From NCBI RefSeq assembly GCF_039544165.1, contig NZ_BAABLD010000010.1, positions 1-64,000 of the forward strand: a DNA stretch of 64,000 nt, written 5' to 3'. The notes under the pieces were generated by a model. That model ran no database searches. It was given only the letters and a program-made list of their open reading frames with translations, and had not been told where the DNA came from. This stretch comes from Viridibacterium curvum. GTDB lineage: Bacteria; Pseudomonadota; Gammaproteobacteria; Burkholderiales; Rhodocyclaceae. The translations under genes were made by a program, and so were the position numbers. Shown piece after piece: positions 1 through 10,251 of this stretch; the first letter of the stretch is position 1, and each line of letters begins with the position of its first letter.

Positions 1-1
1 C

Positions 2-3000
2 GCCACGGGCGGTGGTACCGACTACACGTCCACGCTCACCAGCGCCGCCTTCAGCAATGGCGTGACGATCTCTGGCGGCACGATCACCGTGCCGGCAGGG
101 GTCACGAGCTTCACTGTCACTGTCCCCACCACGGCTGACACCATCGACGAGCCGAATGAAACCTATACCCTGACCGTAGGTGGCACGGCTGGCACCGGTA
201 CGATCAACGATGACGATGCCGCGCCGACCGTGCAAAGCGTCTCCTCACCGAGCACGACCGAGGGCAACAACCTCGTCTACACGGTCGCGCTCACCAACGC
301 TTCGTCTTCAACCATCACCTTCCCGTTCAGCTTCGGCGCTGGCACCGCAACGTCGGGCACCGACTACACGGCATCACCCACCTTCTCGAATGGCGTCACG
401 CTTGCTGCAGGCGTGCTGACGATCCCGGCCGGTGTCACGAGCTTCACCATCACGGTTCCGACCATCAACGACACGACCGACGAACCGGATGAAACCGTGC
501 CAATCACGGTTGGCGGCGTCACCGGCACAGGCATCATCCTGGATGACGATGCAGCGCCGACGATTGCTACGGTTACCAGCAACAGCGCTACTGAAGCATC
601 GAGCATCGTTCACACCGTGACGCTCTCGAATGCGTCGTCGGTCGCAACGACCTATGCGCTGAGCCTTGGGGGCGGTACCGCAACAGGCGGTGGCGTCGAC
701 TACACCTCCGCCCTGACCAACGCCTCGTTCTCGAATGGCGTGACGATCTCCGGCGGCACGATCACCGTGCCTGCTGGTGTCACGAGCTTCACTGTCACTG
801 TCCCCACCACAGCTGACACCATCGATGAGCCGAACGAAACCTATACGCTGACCGTGGGCGCCGCATCTGGCACCGGTACGATCAACGATGACGATGCCGC
901 GCCGACGATTGCCTCGGTTACCAGCAACAGCGCCACTGAAGCGTCAAACATCGTTCACACCGTGACGCTGAGCAATGCATCGAGCAGCGCCACCACTTAC
1001 ACCCTGTCGCTCGCCGATGTCACGGCAACCGGCGGCGATACCGACTACACGTCCGCCCTGACCAACGCCTCGTTCTCGAATGGCGTGACGATCTCGGGTG
1101 GCACGATCACTGTGCCGGCAGGGGTCACGAGCTTCACTGTCACTGTCCCCACCACGGCTGACACCATCGACGAGCCGAACGAAACCTATACCCTGACCGT
1201 AGGTGGCACGGCTGGCACCGGTACGATCAACGATGACGATGCCGCACCGACCGTGCAAAGCGTCTCCTCGCCGAGCACGACCGAGGGCAACAACCTCGTC
1301 TACACGGTAGCGCTCACCAACGCTTCGTCTTCAACCATCACCTTCCCGTTCAGCTTCGGCGCTGGCACCGCAACGTCGGGCACCGACTACACGGCATCAC
1401 CCACCTTCTCGAATGGCGTCACGCTTGCTGCAGGCGTGCTGACGATCCCGGCCGGTGTCACGAGCTTCACCATCACGGTTCCGACCATCAACGACACGAC
1501 CGACGAACCGGATGAAACCGTGCCAATCACGGTTGGCGGTGTCACCGGCACAGGCACCATCCTGGATGACGACGCCGCTCCGACGATTGCCTCGGTTACC
1601 AGCAACAGCGCCACTGAAGCATCGAGCATCGTTCACACCGTGACGCTCTCGAATGCGTCGTCGGTCGCAACGACCTATGCGCTGAGCCTTGGGGGCGGTA
1701 CCGCAACAGGCGGTGGCGTCGACTACACCTCCGCCCTGACCAACGCCTCGTTCTCGAATGGCGTGACGATCTCCGGCGGCACGATCACCGTGCCTGCTGG
1801 TGTCACAAGCTTCACTGTCACTGTCCCCACCACGGCTGACACCATCGACGAGCCGAACGAAACCTATACGCTGACCGTGGGCGCCGCATCCGGCACCGGT
1901 ACGATCAACGACGACGATGCTGCGCCGACGATACAGAGTGTGTCGTCGCCGAGTGCAACCGAAGGCTCGAACCTGGTCTACACGGTCGCACTTACCAACG
2001 CTTCGTCGTCGAGCATTACGTTCCCGTTCAATTTCGGTACCGGAACGGCAACCTCGGGCACCGACTACACCGCTTCGCCAACTTTCAGCAATGGCGTCAC
2101 GCTTGCAGCAGGCGTGCTGACGATTCCGGCCGGTGTCACGAGCTTCACGATCACCGTGCCGACGGTTTCGGATACGACGGACGAGCCGGACGAGACCGTG
2201 CCGCTGACTGTCGGTGGCGTTACCGGCACGGGCACCATTCTCGACGACGATGCTGCGCCAACCATCGCCTCGGTATCGTCGAACTCCGCTACCGAAGCTT
2301 CGAACATCGTACACACCGTCACGCTGTCGAACGCATCGTCGGTCGCAACGACCTACGCTCTGAGCCTCGGTGGTGGCACTGCCACTGCCGGTGGCGTCGA
2401 CTACACCTCGGCTCTCACCAATGCCGCGTTCAGCAATGGCGTGACCATCTCTGGCGGCGTCATCACCGTGCCAGCAGGCGTCACCAGCTTTACGGTCACT
2501 GTGCCGACGACGGCAGACGCCCTCGACGAGACCAATGAAACCTATACGCTGACGGTGGGCAGCACCTCAGGTACGGGCACCATCGTCGACGATGACCCCA
2601 CACCTACGGTGTCGATCACCGGCCCCGCCAGCGTCAATGAAGCAGCAGGCACCGCGACCTACACCGTGGCGCTATCGGCCGCTTCGGGACAGACTGTCAC
2701 CGTCAGTTACGCAACCAGCAACGGTACTGCGACAGCAGGCAGCGACTATTCGGCGACCACGGGAACACTGACGTTCCCGGCGGGCACAACTTCGCTGACG
2801 GTTACAGTTCCGATCACCAACGATACGACGATCGAGTCGACCGAGAATTTCACGATCACACTCTCTGCTCCGAGTAATGCCACACTGGGCACCGCATCGG
2901 TCACGACGTCCATCCTCGACAACGACGCTCCGCCGGTTCTCGATCTGGATGCAAATAACTCCAGCACCGCAACAGGCGCGAACTACATCACCAGTTTCAC

Positions 3001-6000
3001 GGAAAACACCGCCGGCGCAGGTGTATCGATTGCAGATGCCGACATGACGATTACCGATGCGGACAGCACGGTACTCACGGGTGCGACCATCATCCTGACA
3101 AATCGTCAGACGGGCGACTCGCTCAATCTGGGCACCGACATCGCCGGCATTTCGGTCAACGCGAACAACCTGACAGGTTCGGTGACCATCACGCTGTCCG
3201 GATCCGCCACACTCGCGCAGTACATCCAGCGTATCCAGAACATCACGTTCACAAACAGCAGCGATGCACCGAGCACCACGCCACGCACCATCACGGTTCA
3301 GGTCACCGACGATCAGGGTCATACCAGCAATCTGGGAACGACAACCGTCAATGTCATCGCCGTGAATGACCCGCCGGAAACGACCAACATCACCGCGACA
3401 GGCAATGAAGACACCCTGATCACGGTCACCCTGGCAGGCACGGATGTGGACGGCACCGTCACCGGATACGTCATCAATACCTTGCCCGCAAACGGCACGC
3501 TGTACAGCGACGCTGCGGGCACGACAGCGATCACGGCTGGCAGTCTGGTGACAGGCCCGGTCTATTTCCGCCCCAGCACGGACTGGAATGGCTCGACCAG
3601 CTTCCAGTATTCGGCGCGCGACAACAGCGGCGCAACCGACTCCACGCCGGCTACAGCCACAATCAACGTGACAGCCGTGAATGACGGAGCCCCCCTTGCC
3701 GTGGCAGACAACTTTGTCACTTTGCTGGGATCGCCGATCACTTTGACTGCAGCGCAACTGCTCGGTAACGACACGCTGCGCGACCACGCCGCCATTTCGG
3801 GCACGGGCAGTGTGACGGGTGGAACGCTCGTGAATAACGGCAATGGCACCTACACCTTCACGCCAAGCGCTGCGGGCAATGGCAGCTTCACCTACACGCT
3901 GACCGATGACGACGGCCAGACCAGCACGGCAACGGTCTCGATCACTACCTACGCCACGCGCGATGACCTCGTGACCGTTAACGAGAGCGCCCTGACCGGC
4001 GGCACTGGTGGTGGCACGACAACATTCAGCGGCAATCTGCTCACGAATGATCCGGGCGCCACCTCGATCACGAGCGTCGGCGGCGTCACCGATGGCGGCG
4101 CAGGCGACCTCGACAGTCGTACCGGTTACATCGGCGTGCAGCATGTCGTGGGCGGCGTGAATGCCGGTGTGCTCACCGTCGACGTCTCAGGCACCGGTCT
4201 GGGCGACTACACCTACCAGCTCAATGACAACGTCAACAATAGCGCTACCGCCAACAACAACAGCATCACATCGAACATCGCCTACGTAACGAACACGGGC
4301 ACAGGCAATGTCCAGGTCACCATCATGGATGACCGCCCTATCGCCTACGACAAGTCCATCGAAGTCGCCGAGGCGGTGATGCCGGTCTACAACATCGTGC
4401 TCGTGCTCGATATCTCACGCTCGATGACACTGGTTGAGGCCGGCGGTCAATTGCAGAGCGAGAACGCCGACGGCACGGTGTCGGTCAGTGATCGCCTGAC
4501 ATTGGCGAAGGCCGCCATGGTGGAACTGGTCAGCGCGTATTTCGACCAGGCATCCACTGTATCGGTCAAAGTCGTTACCTTTGGCCCGACCGCCACCATC
4601 CTCAATGGCAACACGGCCTATACGGACAAGGCCGCACTGATCGCCGCCATCAACGCCATCACGGTCTCGCCAACGGGCGGCACCAACTACGAGAACGCCC
4701 TGACGGCAGCCACGACCGCCTTCGGCACGCCGAGCGCTACCGCACAGGACATTGCGTACTTCATATCGGATGGCGCACCGACCGCGGGCAACACTACGAC
4801 AGCGACTACGGCGTGGGACACCTTCACGAGTACCAACAGCATCAAATCTTATGCCATCGGGGTGGGCGGCGGCATCACCGCCAGCACCGCGCTCAACACC
4901 ATCCACAACGTGGATGCCGACGCCAGCGGAACGCGTGACAGCGCGATCATCGTGCCTGACCTGAACGACCTCTCGGCCACCCTGACCAGCTCGGTGCCGA
5001 CCGCATACGGCGGCAGCGTGGTGGGTGGCAGCAGCAGCGTGGGCAGCGCGCTCGGCGCTGATGATGGCTGGGTGCAGAGCATCACACTGCAACTGGACAC
5101 GAACGCCAACGGCAGTCCTGACACCAATGTCACCTTCACCTACAACAGCGCGACCAACCAGATCAGCTGGACTGGCGGCTTCCCTGCCGGATCGCCGATC
5201 ACGGGTGACAGCATTTCGCTGAGCGCCTCGCGCGGCTTTGTCTACGGCACCCTCAACTTCAATTTTGCGACGGGCGAATACACCTATTACGCAGGTGGCA
5301 GCGCTTCAAGTGGCACCACCTTCTCGATGAGCTTCATCGCGCAAGATAGTGATGGTGACGTCACCCCCAGCGCGAATCTCAATTTCACCGTGGTGGATGG
5401 CAAACCCATCGCCCGTCCTGACTTCGACACCCTGACGCCGAACAGCACCAGCTTCACGGGCAACGTCGTCACTGGCCTTGGCACTGACGACGGCTTGCCG
5501 GAGGGTACTCTGGCTACCGACTTCACTGCACTCGGAGCTGGCGCGGACACCGCGGCAGACGGGGCACGCGTGAGCAGCATCGTCTTCCAGGGGACCACCT
5601 ATAACCTGACGGCTGCATCCAGCGGCTCGGCCAATGGCGGCACCTACACCATCACCGCGGCCGGCGTGCTCACCTGGACGCACGCATCGAACGGCAGCAC
5701 GCTCACCTTCAACCGCGACGGCTATTACAGCTACACCCCCTCCACAGCCAATCTGCCCAACCCGCCGCTCGCTGCCGCGACAACCGTGACGCTCACCGCC
5801 GCGCCTGCCGCTGCGGCCGGTCTCACCATCACCGGGCTGGACGAGACGAATGCCAATGCCGGCGTGACCTACACAGCCGGCGCAGCCGGTGGTGTAGGCG
5901 TCACAGGTAGCGGGCTGACGTCGTCGAACGAAGACGGCGTAGCCGACAGCACACAGGTCGACAACCTGGAGACCATCGTCTTCACCTTCGACAATGCAAC

Positions 6001-7006
6001 GCACCCTCGCGGCGTCGAAAACGTCACCATCACGCTCAATGCGGCCAACAGCAACCTTGGTTCCGGCACATCGGTGGGCGGCAGTACGTCGCTGACGTAT
6101 GAGATCTATGCGGTCGACGGCCACCTGTTGGGTACGTTCGCCAGCACTTCCGAGACCACCATCACGATCCCGTCAAACTACAGCAACATCGGCAGCATCG
6201 CGATCCAGGCGTCCAGTGATGGTGAAGCCCGCATCGCGAGCATCAGCTATCAATCCGTGCTGGCAGACACCTCGACAACAGTCGTAGCCCCCGTCGAGAT
6301 CAGCTACACACTGACCGACACGGACGGCGACACATCCAGCTCCACGCTCACGCTGACCTCCTACAACAACCTCGTTGCGGGCGACGGCTCGGCCAATACA
6401 CTCACCGGGTCCGCCATCAACGACCAGCTCTTCGGCCTGGATGGCAATGACACACTCAGCGGTGGTGCAGGCCACGACCTTCTCTCCGGAGGCACAGGCA
6501 ACGACTCGCTCTCTGGCGGTGACGGAAACGATCGTCTCTTTGGCGGGGACGGAAATGACACACTGGACGGCGGCGCAGGAGATGATCGCCTGGCTGGTGG
6601 CAGCGGCAACGACACCATGACAGGGGGCGCAGGGGCTGACACCTTCGTCTGGACGCTGGCTGATCGTGGCGCAGTCGGTTCCCCGGCTGTCGATACCATC
6701 CAGAGTTTCGACAACGCAACAGCAGCAGCGGGCGGCGACGTACTTGACCTGCGGGATCTCCTGCAAGGGGAGTATCACACGGGTACCGCTGCGGGAACGC
6801 TGGGCAACTTCCTGCACTTCGAGTCCAGTGGCGGAAACACCACCATCCAGATTTCCAGCAGCGGCGGCTTCACCTCGGGTTACAACGCCGCCTACGTCGA
6901 CCAGAGCATCGTGTTGCAGGGTGTGGATCTGACGTCGGGCGGCACGCTCAACGATCAGACCATCATCCAGACCCTGCTCACGCAGGGCAAACTGCAGACG
7001 GACTGA
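2..7006 (+). CDS. Giant RTX/Calx-beta repeat adhesin, LapA-like, 5' truncated
   Basis: The reading frame is open from base 2, so the N-terminus lies outside the window; an ATG at 62 is internal. About eight Calx-beta-like repeats of roughly 110 residues, each ending in a DDD-type boundary, fill bases 2-2940. Cadherin-like/VCBS-like segments follow to about 4370. A von Willebrand A domain (about 4384-5000) has a DISRS MIDAS motif and a later SDG. RTX nonapeptides of GGxGxDxLx type lie at about 6370-6640, followed by a C-terminal type I secretion signal region. This is the architecture of large calcium-binding adhesins exported by type I secretion. lapD, lapG and a lapE-like gene next door indicate a LapA-type protein held in the outer membrane by an N-terminal retention module, which cannot be seen here. 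Codon use is repetitive and the repeats are nearly identical at DNA level. Confidence 0.92.
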   Translation, partial: ATGGGTDYTSTLTSAAFSNGVTISGGTITVPAGVTSFTVTVPTTADTIDEPNETYTLTVGGTAGTGTINDDDAAPTVQSVSSPSTTEGNNLVYTVALTNASSSTITFPFSFGAGTATSGTDYTASPTFSNGVTLAAGVLTIPAGVTSFTITVPTINDTTDEPDETVPITVGGVTGTGIILDDDAAPTIATVTSNSATEASSIVHTVTLSNASSVATTYALSLGGGTATGGGVDYTSALTNASFSNGVTISGGTITVPAGVTSFTVTVPTTADTIDEPNETYTLTVGAASGTGTINDDDAAPTIASVTSNSATEASNIVHTVTLSNASSSATTYTLSLADVTATGGDTDYTSALTNASFSNGVTISGGTITVPAGVTSFTVTVPTTADTIDEPNETYTLTVGGTAGTGTINDDDAAPTVQSVSSPSTTEGNNLVYTVALTNASSSTITFPFSFGAGTATSGTDYTASPTFSNGVTLAAGVLTIPAGVTSFTITVPTINDTTDEPDETVPITVGGVTGTGTILDDDAAPTIASVTSNSATEASSIVHTVTLSNASSVATTYALSLGGGTATGGGVDYTSALTNASFSNGVTISGGTITVPAGVTSFTVTVPTTADTIDEPNETYTLTVGAASGTGTINDDDAAPTIQSVSSPSATEGSNLVYTVALTNASSSSITFPFNFGTGTATSGTDYTASPTFSNGVTLAAGVLTIPAGVTSFTITVPTVSDTTDEPDETVPLTVGGVTGTGTILDDDAAPTIASVSSNSATEASNIVHTVTLSNASSVATTYALSLGGGTATAGGVDYTSALTNAAFSNGVTISGGVITVPAGVTSFTVTVPTTADALDETNETYTLTVGSTSGTGTIVDDDPTPTVSITGPASVNEAAGTATYTVALSAASGQTVTVSYATSNGTATAGSDYSATTGTLTFPAGTTSLTVTVPITNDTTIESTENFTITLSAPSNATLGTASVTTSILDNDAPPVLDLDANNSSTATGANYITSFTENTAGAGVSIADADMTITDADSTVLTGATIILTNRQTGDSLNLGTDIAGISVNANNLTGSVTITLSGSATLAQYIQRIQNITFTNSSDAPSTTPRTITVQVTDDQGHTSNLGTTTVNVIAVNDPPETTNITATGNEDTLITVTLAGTDVDGTVTGYVINTLPANGTLYSDAAGTTAITAGSLVTGPVYFRPSTDWNGSTSFQYSARDNSGATDSTPATATINVTAVNDGAPLAVADNFVTLLGSPITLTAAQLLGNDTLRDHAAISGTGSVTGGTLVNNGNGTYTFTPSAAGNGSFTYTLTDDDGQTSTATVSITTYATRDDLVTVNESALTGGTGGGTTTFSGNLLTNDPGATSITSVGGVTDGGAGDLDSRTGYIGVQHVVGGVNAGVLTVDVSGTGLGDYTYQLNDNVNNSATANNNSITSNIAYVTNTGTGNVQVTIMDDRPIAYDKSIEVAEAVMPVYNIVLVLDISRSMTLVEAGGQLQSENADGTVSVSDRLTLAKAAMVELVSAYFDQASTVSVKVVTFGPTATILNGNTAYTDKAALIAAINAITVSPTGGTNYENALTAATTAFGTPSATAQDIAYFISDGAPTAGNTTTATTAWDTFTSTNSIKSYAIGVGGGITASTALNTIHNVDADASGTRDSAIIVPDLNDLSATLTSSVPTAYGGSVVGGSSSVGSALGADDGWVQSITLQLDTNANGSPDTNVTFTYNSATNQISWTGGFPAGSPITGDSISLSASRGFVYGTLNFNFATGEYTYYAGGSASSGTTFSMSFIAQDSDGDVTPSANLNFTVVDGKPIARPDFDTLTPNSTSFTGNVVTGLGTDDGLPEGTLATDFTALGAGADTAADGARVSSIVFQGTTYNLTAASSGSANGGTYTITAAGVLTWTHASNGSTLTFNRDGYYSYTPSTANLPNPPLAAATTVTLTAAPAAAAGLTITGLDETNANAGVTYTAGAAGGVGVTGSGLTSSNEDGVADSTQVDNLETIVFTFDNATHPRGVENVTITLNAANSNLGSGTSVGGSTSLTYEIYAVDGHLLGTFASTSETTITIPSNYSNIGSIAIQASSDGEARIASISYQSVLADTSTTVVAPVEISYTLTDTDGDTSSSTLTLTSYNNLVAGDGSANTLTGSAINDQLFGLDGNDTLSGGAGHDLLSGGTGNDSLSGGDGNDRLFGGDGNDTLDGGAGDDRLAGGSGNDTMTGGAGADTFVWTLADRGAVGSPAVDTIQSFDNATAAAGGDVLDLRDLLQGEYHTGTAAGTLGNFLHFESSGGNTTIQISSSGGFTSGYNAAYVDQSIVLQGVDLTSGGTLNDQTIIQTLLTQGKLQTD
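62..1933 (+). repeat. Near-identical 1023-bp-offset tandem duplication in adhesin gene
   Basis: Bases about 62-910 recur at about 1085-1933 with only scattered differences, an offset of 1023 bp (341 codons). Each unit holds an alternating pair of Calx-beta-type repeats, one starting APTVQSVSS and the other APTIASVTS. Further, more diverged copies run on to about 2600. Near identity at synonymous sites points to recent duplication or gene conversion. Confidence 0.85.
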
Positions 7007-7020
7007 TCGACCAGCAAAAA

Positions 7021-7059
7021 AGAAAATGGCCGATACGTTTTGCGTATCGGCCATTTTCT
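7021..7059. terminator. Bidirectional terminator after the adhesin gene
   Basis: A perfect 17-bp inverted repeat (7021-7037 with 7043-7059, 5-base loop) has A-rich and T-rich outer ends. It lies between the adhesin stop and the stop of the convergent hydrolase gene, so it can serve both. Confidence 0.9.
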
Positions 7060-7074
7060 CTCTGCGCCCGGATA

Positions 7075-8052
7075 TCAGCTCTCGCGAATGATCGTCGAAC
7101 GCCGCTGTTCGTCCTCAGGGAACACGCGACCCGTTTTCAGACATCCGTAGATGTGCTCGAACACCAGGCCAGGCTTGCCTTGCACTTTCCCGCTCCGGAA
7201 GTACGAGTGCCCCTTCGGAACATCATAAGAATTGTTCACATCGTCGCAGTCCACGACGTAAACATTCTTGGGCGTCATGTCCATGTTCTCCGGACCAGTG
7301 TGCCCCAAGCGACGGGATGCAATCTTGTTCTTCAGGTTCGCCGCCTTGCTGGCGCGCAGGGCCAGATCGTCTGAAGCGTAATAGACCACCACGTTCCTCG
7401 ACGCATCGCAAATCAGCTTTGCTCTCTCGGTGCGATGGATGGACTCATTCTCGATGTCTGCCGCGACAAGGAAGGTATTGCGGAAAATGAGCGGCACGCC
7501 GTCGGCAAGATCGTATCTATCCCACGCGCACAGCGTCTCCCTGAGTACCCTGTTGCCCATCGAGTGAGCGAGGACGTTGATGCGTTTCAGGCAGGGATCT
7601 GTGCCAGGCGAATTCAGGTTCGACTCCCGCCACTCCAGGAACCGGCTTAACGCCCGCGACAGCGAGTAGGCACTGCCATCGGCAGACTTCTGGTCGTCCC
7701 AGTAGTCCTGGACGATGCCAAGATCGTTGTCGCACGGCCAGATGATGGGGACAACCAGAACCTCGTTCGGGTCCTGCTGATCACACAGGGCCTGAAACTC
7801 CTCGGCAGCCTCGAAGACGCTGTCGGGCAGGTTCGAGAAGCCGTGTATGTAGAGCAGGATCTGTCGGTAACTGGAGCCTTTCAGCTCCGACAGGAAGTTC
7901 ATGCCGCCAACCTCCGTGAGGCTGCCGTCCGCATTCCTCCTGCAGAAAAACACCGAGTTGCTGGGCGCATTGTTCTTCAGGTCAAACTCGAATTTCCTGC
8001 CTGCTCTGGTCTGAATGGAGCCTTTCGGAAATCTATTCGTGATGAACAGCAT
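7075..8052 (-). CDS. DUF900-type alpha/beta hydrolase
   Basis: A 325-residue protein. The oxyanion-side motif YIHGF (about residue 68) and the nucleophile elbow HSMGN (about residue 165) are typical of DUF900 alpha/beta hydrolases, with serine as the likely nucleophile; the substrate is unknown. No signal peptide is evident, so it is probably cytoplasmic. GGAGGA seven bases before the ATG supports this start. It lies between the adhesin and lapD but faces the adhesin, and 216 bases separate it from lapD, so a role in adhesion is not shown. Function beyond the hydrolase fold cannot be read from the sequence. Confidence 0.8.
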   Translation of the reverse strand: MLFITNRFPKGSIQTRAGRKFEFDLKNNAPSNSVFFCRRNADGSLTEVGGMNFLSELKGSSYRQILLYIHGFSNLPDSVFEAAEEFQALCDQQDPNEVLVVPIIWPCDNDLGIVQDYWDDQKSADGSAYSLSRALSRFLEWRESNLNSPGTDPCLKRINVLAHSMGNRVLRETLCAWDRYDLADGVPLIFRNTFLVAADIENESIHRTERAKLICDASRNVVVYYASDDLALRASKAANLKNKIASRRLGHTGPENMDMTPKNVYVVDCDDVNNSYDVPKGHSYFRSGKVQGKPGLVFEHIYGCLKTGRVFPEDEQRRSTIIRES

Positions 8053-8268
8053 GACGATTCCTCCGTATGGAAATTGAACGCGAGCGAATGAGGTGAGCGC
8101 CAGCCGGCATGAACTGCCAGTAGTGGCAGGTCAGGGCACACGCCAGGCAACTCAGGGGGCACCCTCAAACCTGTTGTCCCCCGCCAGCCCACCGGGTGCA
8201 TTGCAGCTTACGAGCCCCCGGGATTCAACTTCCGGATATCAGCCCACCTGGGCAGTCTGGGTCGATGA

Positions 8269-10197
8269 TCACCCTGCCACCCGTCGCGTCACCGCAGGGC
8301 CGGTCAGCCCCGAGATCTCCAGCGCCGCCAGCGCCTGCCATTCCGTCTCGGTCTCGACACGCTCGGCGATGACGGCGATGTCGAGGCTGCGTGCAATACC
8401 CGTGACGGCACTGACAAAACGACGATTGCCTTCGTGCCCATCGACGCCACTGACGAAAGCACCGTCCAGCTTGACGTAGTCGATACGCACCTCGTGCAGT
8501 CGCGGCAAGGCCGCGAAGTAGCGACCGAAGTGCTCGATACCCAGCTTGCAGCTGCGGCGGTGCGTTACCTCGCTCAGCTGCGCCAGGGCCTTCAGCCCGG
8601 CCTCATCGACAAGGATGCGTTCCGATACCTCCAGCCACACTCGTGAAGCTTCCGCCCCGATGCGGGCAAGGTGCACATCGCAGGCTGCAATGAAGCCCTC
8701 GCTCTGCAGACTGGATGGCGAGATATTGACCGCCACGTCGCCTGTTTGTGTCGCCAGTCTGGCCAGCGCCAGATCAAGCGCCAGCAAGTCCAGTTCGGCA
8801 AGGCGCCCCTGACGTTGCACGGCCGGCACGAACTGCCCTGCCACCACGCGCGTCCCGTCGTCGGCCACCAGTCGCATCATGACTTCAGCGTGCAGCAAGG
8901 CGCCGTCCGTACGCACCACGGGGTATGCCACCAGCTCGAAACTGCGATTGGCCAGCGCACGCTCGACCGTGGCCCGCCAGTCCTCACCGGACATGACACC
9001 TGCGCTGTGTTCGATGGCCAGGCCCGCCAGCGGCGGTGAAGCGGTACCCGCCTGCAGCAAAGCCGCGTCAATGCGTGTCATGACCGTCGCAACCGACTCA
9101 CCGGGCTCATAAGCAGTCCAGCCAATCGTGGCGACCGGATGCAGCTCGGCAACGCCGTCACCCACCAGGGCTTCGAGCTGCGTCGAGATGACGTGAGCCA
9201 GCTCTGCGGCACGCACCATCACCGTGTCAGGCAACAACAGCGCGAACTCGGCGCCGCCAAGACGCCCCCTGATCACTTCGCATTCCGGCAAGTCCGCCGA
9301 CTGCACGATACGCGCGCAGGCCTTCACCAGCGCGTCACCGCGCTCACGCCCAAGACGGTGATTGAATTCTGCGAGGTCATTGAGGCGTACCAGCAGCAGC
9401 ACACCATCCGAGCTCGCCTTGTCGGCATCGAGCTGCTCGCGCAGGTTGCCCATGAAGTGATCGCGATTCGGCAAACCGCTCAGGCTGTCCTGCCGGGCCT
9501 CGGTCCGCAGACTCTCGATACGTTGGGCCTGTTCGGCAAACATGGCCTGCAAACGCACCACCATGGCATTCATGGCGCGCGACACCACCCGCAGCTCTGG
9601 CACCTGAGACTCGGGCACGGCGACGAAACGCCGCTCGCCAATCGCCTGCGCCTGTGTCACCAGCTCTTCAAGCGGCGTTCGTAGCCAGCGCATCAGACGG
9701 TTGATGACGAGCCCCAGCGACAGCCCAATGACGAGCAGGGTCACCGCCAGCTTGATGCTGCCCTGCCACAACGCACCGTAGGCGTAGCGCGTGCTGGCAC
9801 GCAGTTCAACACTACCGGCCTGCTTCCAGCCATCCGACACCTGGGCTCGTCCGGCCTCGGCATGCAGCGGCCACAGCGCCATGAACCAGCCCGGCGCATC
9901 GGTGAGCTCGACCGTGTTGTGCCGCTCGACCAGAACTTTGCCGTCTACGCCCTTGAACACGATGCTCTCGAAGTGACCGGAGTCGAAGAGTGCCTGCACC
10001 TGCAGTTCCAGCATCGCAGCATCCTTGCTCTGCTGCGACATGGACAAGGCCAAGGAGGCTGCACTGTCACTGGCCTGAGCGAACAATTGTTGCGCCTGGT
10101 AATCACGCGCCATGCGCATGCTCACCACGAAGCTGCCCGCCAACGCCAGCAGCATCGCCGCCAGTGCGCAGAGCCACAATCGGGTCAATAGCGTCAT
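8269..10197 (-). CDS. lapD: LapD: inner-membrane c-di-GMP receptor with degenerate GGDEF and EAL domains
   Basis: A 642-residue protein: TM1 (about 5-25), a periplasmic LapD/MoxY N-terminal domain, TM2 (about 147-168), HAMP, GGDEF-like domain (about 235-390) and EAL-like domain (about 400-640). The cyclase signature reads GGAEF and the EAL signature EVM (in HAEVMMR), so both enzymes should be inactive, as in known LapD receptors. In that family, c-di-GMP bound to the EAL domain makes the periplasmic domain sequester LapG, sparing the adhesin from cleavage. AGGAGG seven bases before the ATG fixes the start. It is followed upstream (10252) by lapG on the same strand, with a 54-base gap. Confidence 0.9.
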   Translation of the reverse strand: MTLLTRLWLCALAAMLLALAGSFVVSMRMARDYQAQQLFAQASDSAASLALSMSQQSKDAAMLELQVQALFDSGHFESIVFKGVDGKVLVERHNTVELTDAPGWFMALWPLHAEAGRAQVSDGWKQAGSVELRASTRYAYGALWQGSIKLAVTLLVIGLSLGLVINRLMRWLRTPLEELVTQAQAIGERRFVAVPESQVPELRVVSRAMNAMVVRLQAMFAEQAQRIESLRTEARQDSLSGLPNRDHFMGNLREQLDADKASSDGVLLLVRLNDLAEFNHRLGRERGDALVKACARIVQSADLPECEVIRGRLGGAEFALLLPDTVMVRAAELAHVISTQLEALVGDGVAELHPVATIGWTAYEPGESVATVMTRIDAALLQAGTASPPLAGLAIEHSAGVMSGEDWRATVERALANRSFELVAYPVVRTDGALLHAEVMMRLVADDGTRVVAGQFVPAVQRQGRLAELDLLALDLALARLATQTGDVAVNISPSSLQSEGFIAACDVHLARIGAEASRVWLEVSERILVDEAGLKALAQLSEVTHRRSCKLGIEHFGRYFAALPRLHEVRIDYVKLDGAFVSGVDGHEGNRRFVSAVTGIARSLDIAVIAERVETETEWQALAALEISGLTGPAVTRRVAG

Positions 10198-10251
10198 TGC
10201 CTGTCCTCCTCGCCCGCACTGGAGTGCGGGGTTTTTCTGCGTTCAAGGTTC

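Noticed and set aside
62..2600. Possible CRISPR array
   Set aside because: The repeats are coding, about 330 bases long and lack unique spacers; they are Calx-beta domains.
2672..4144. 490-codon minus frame in the adhesin gene
   Set aside because: Shadow of a repeat-rich, GC-rich gene; no start site or protein-like composition.
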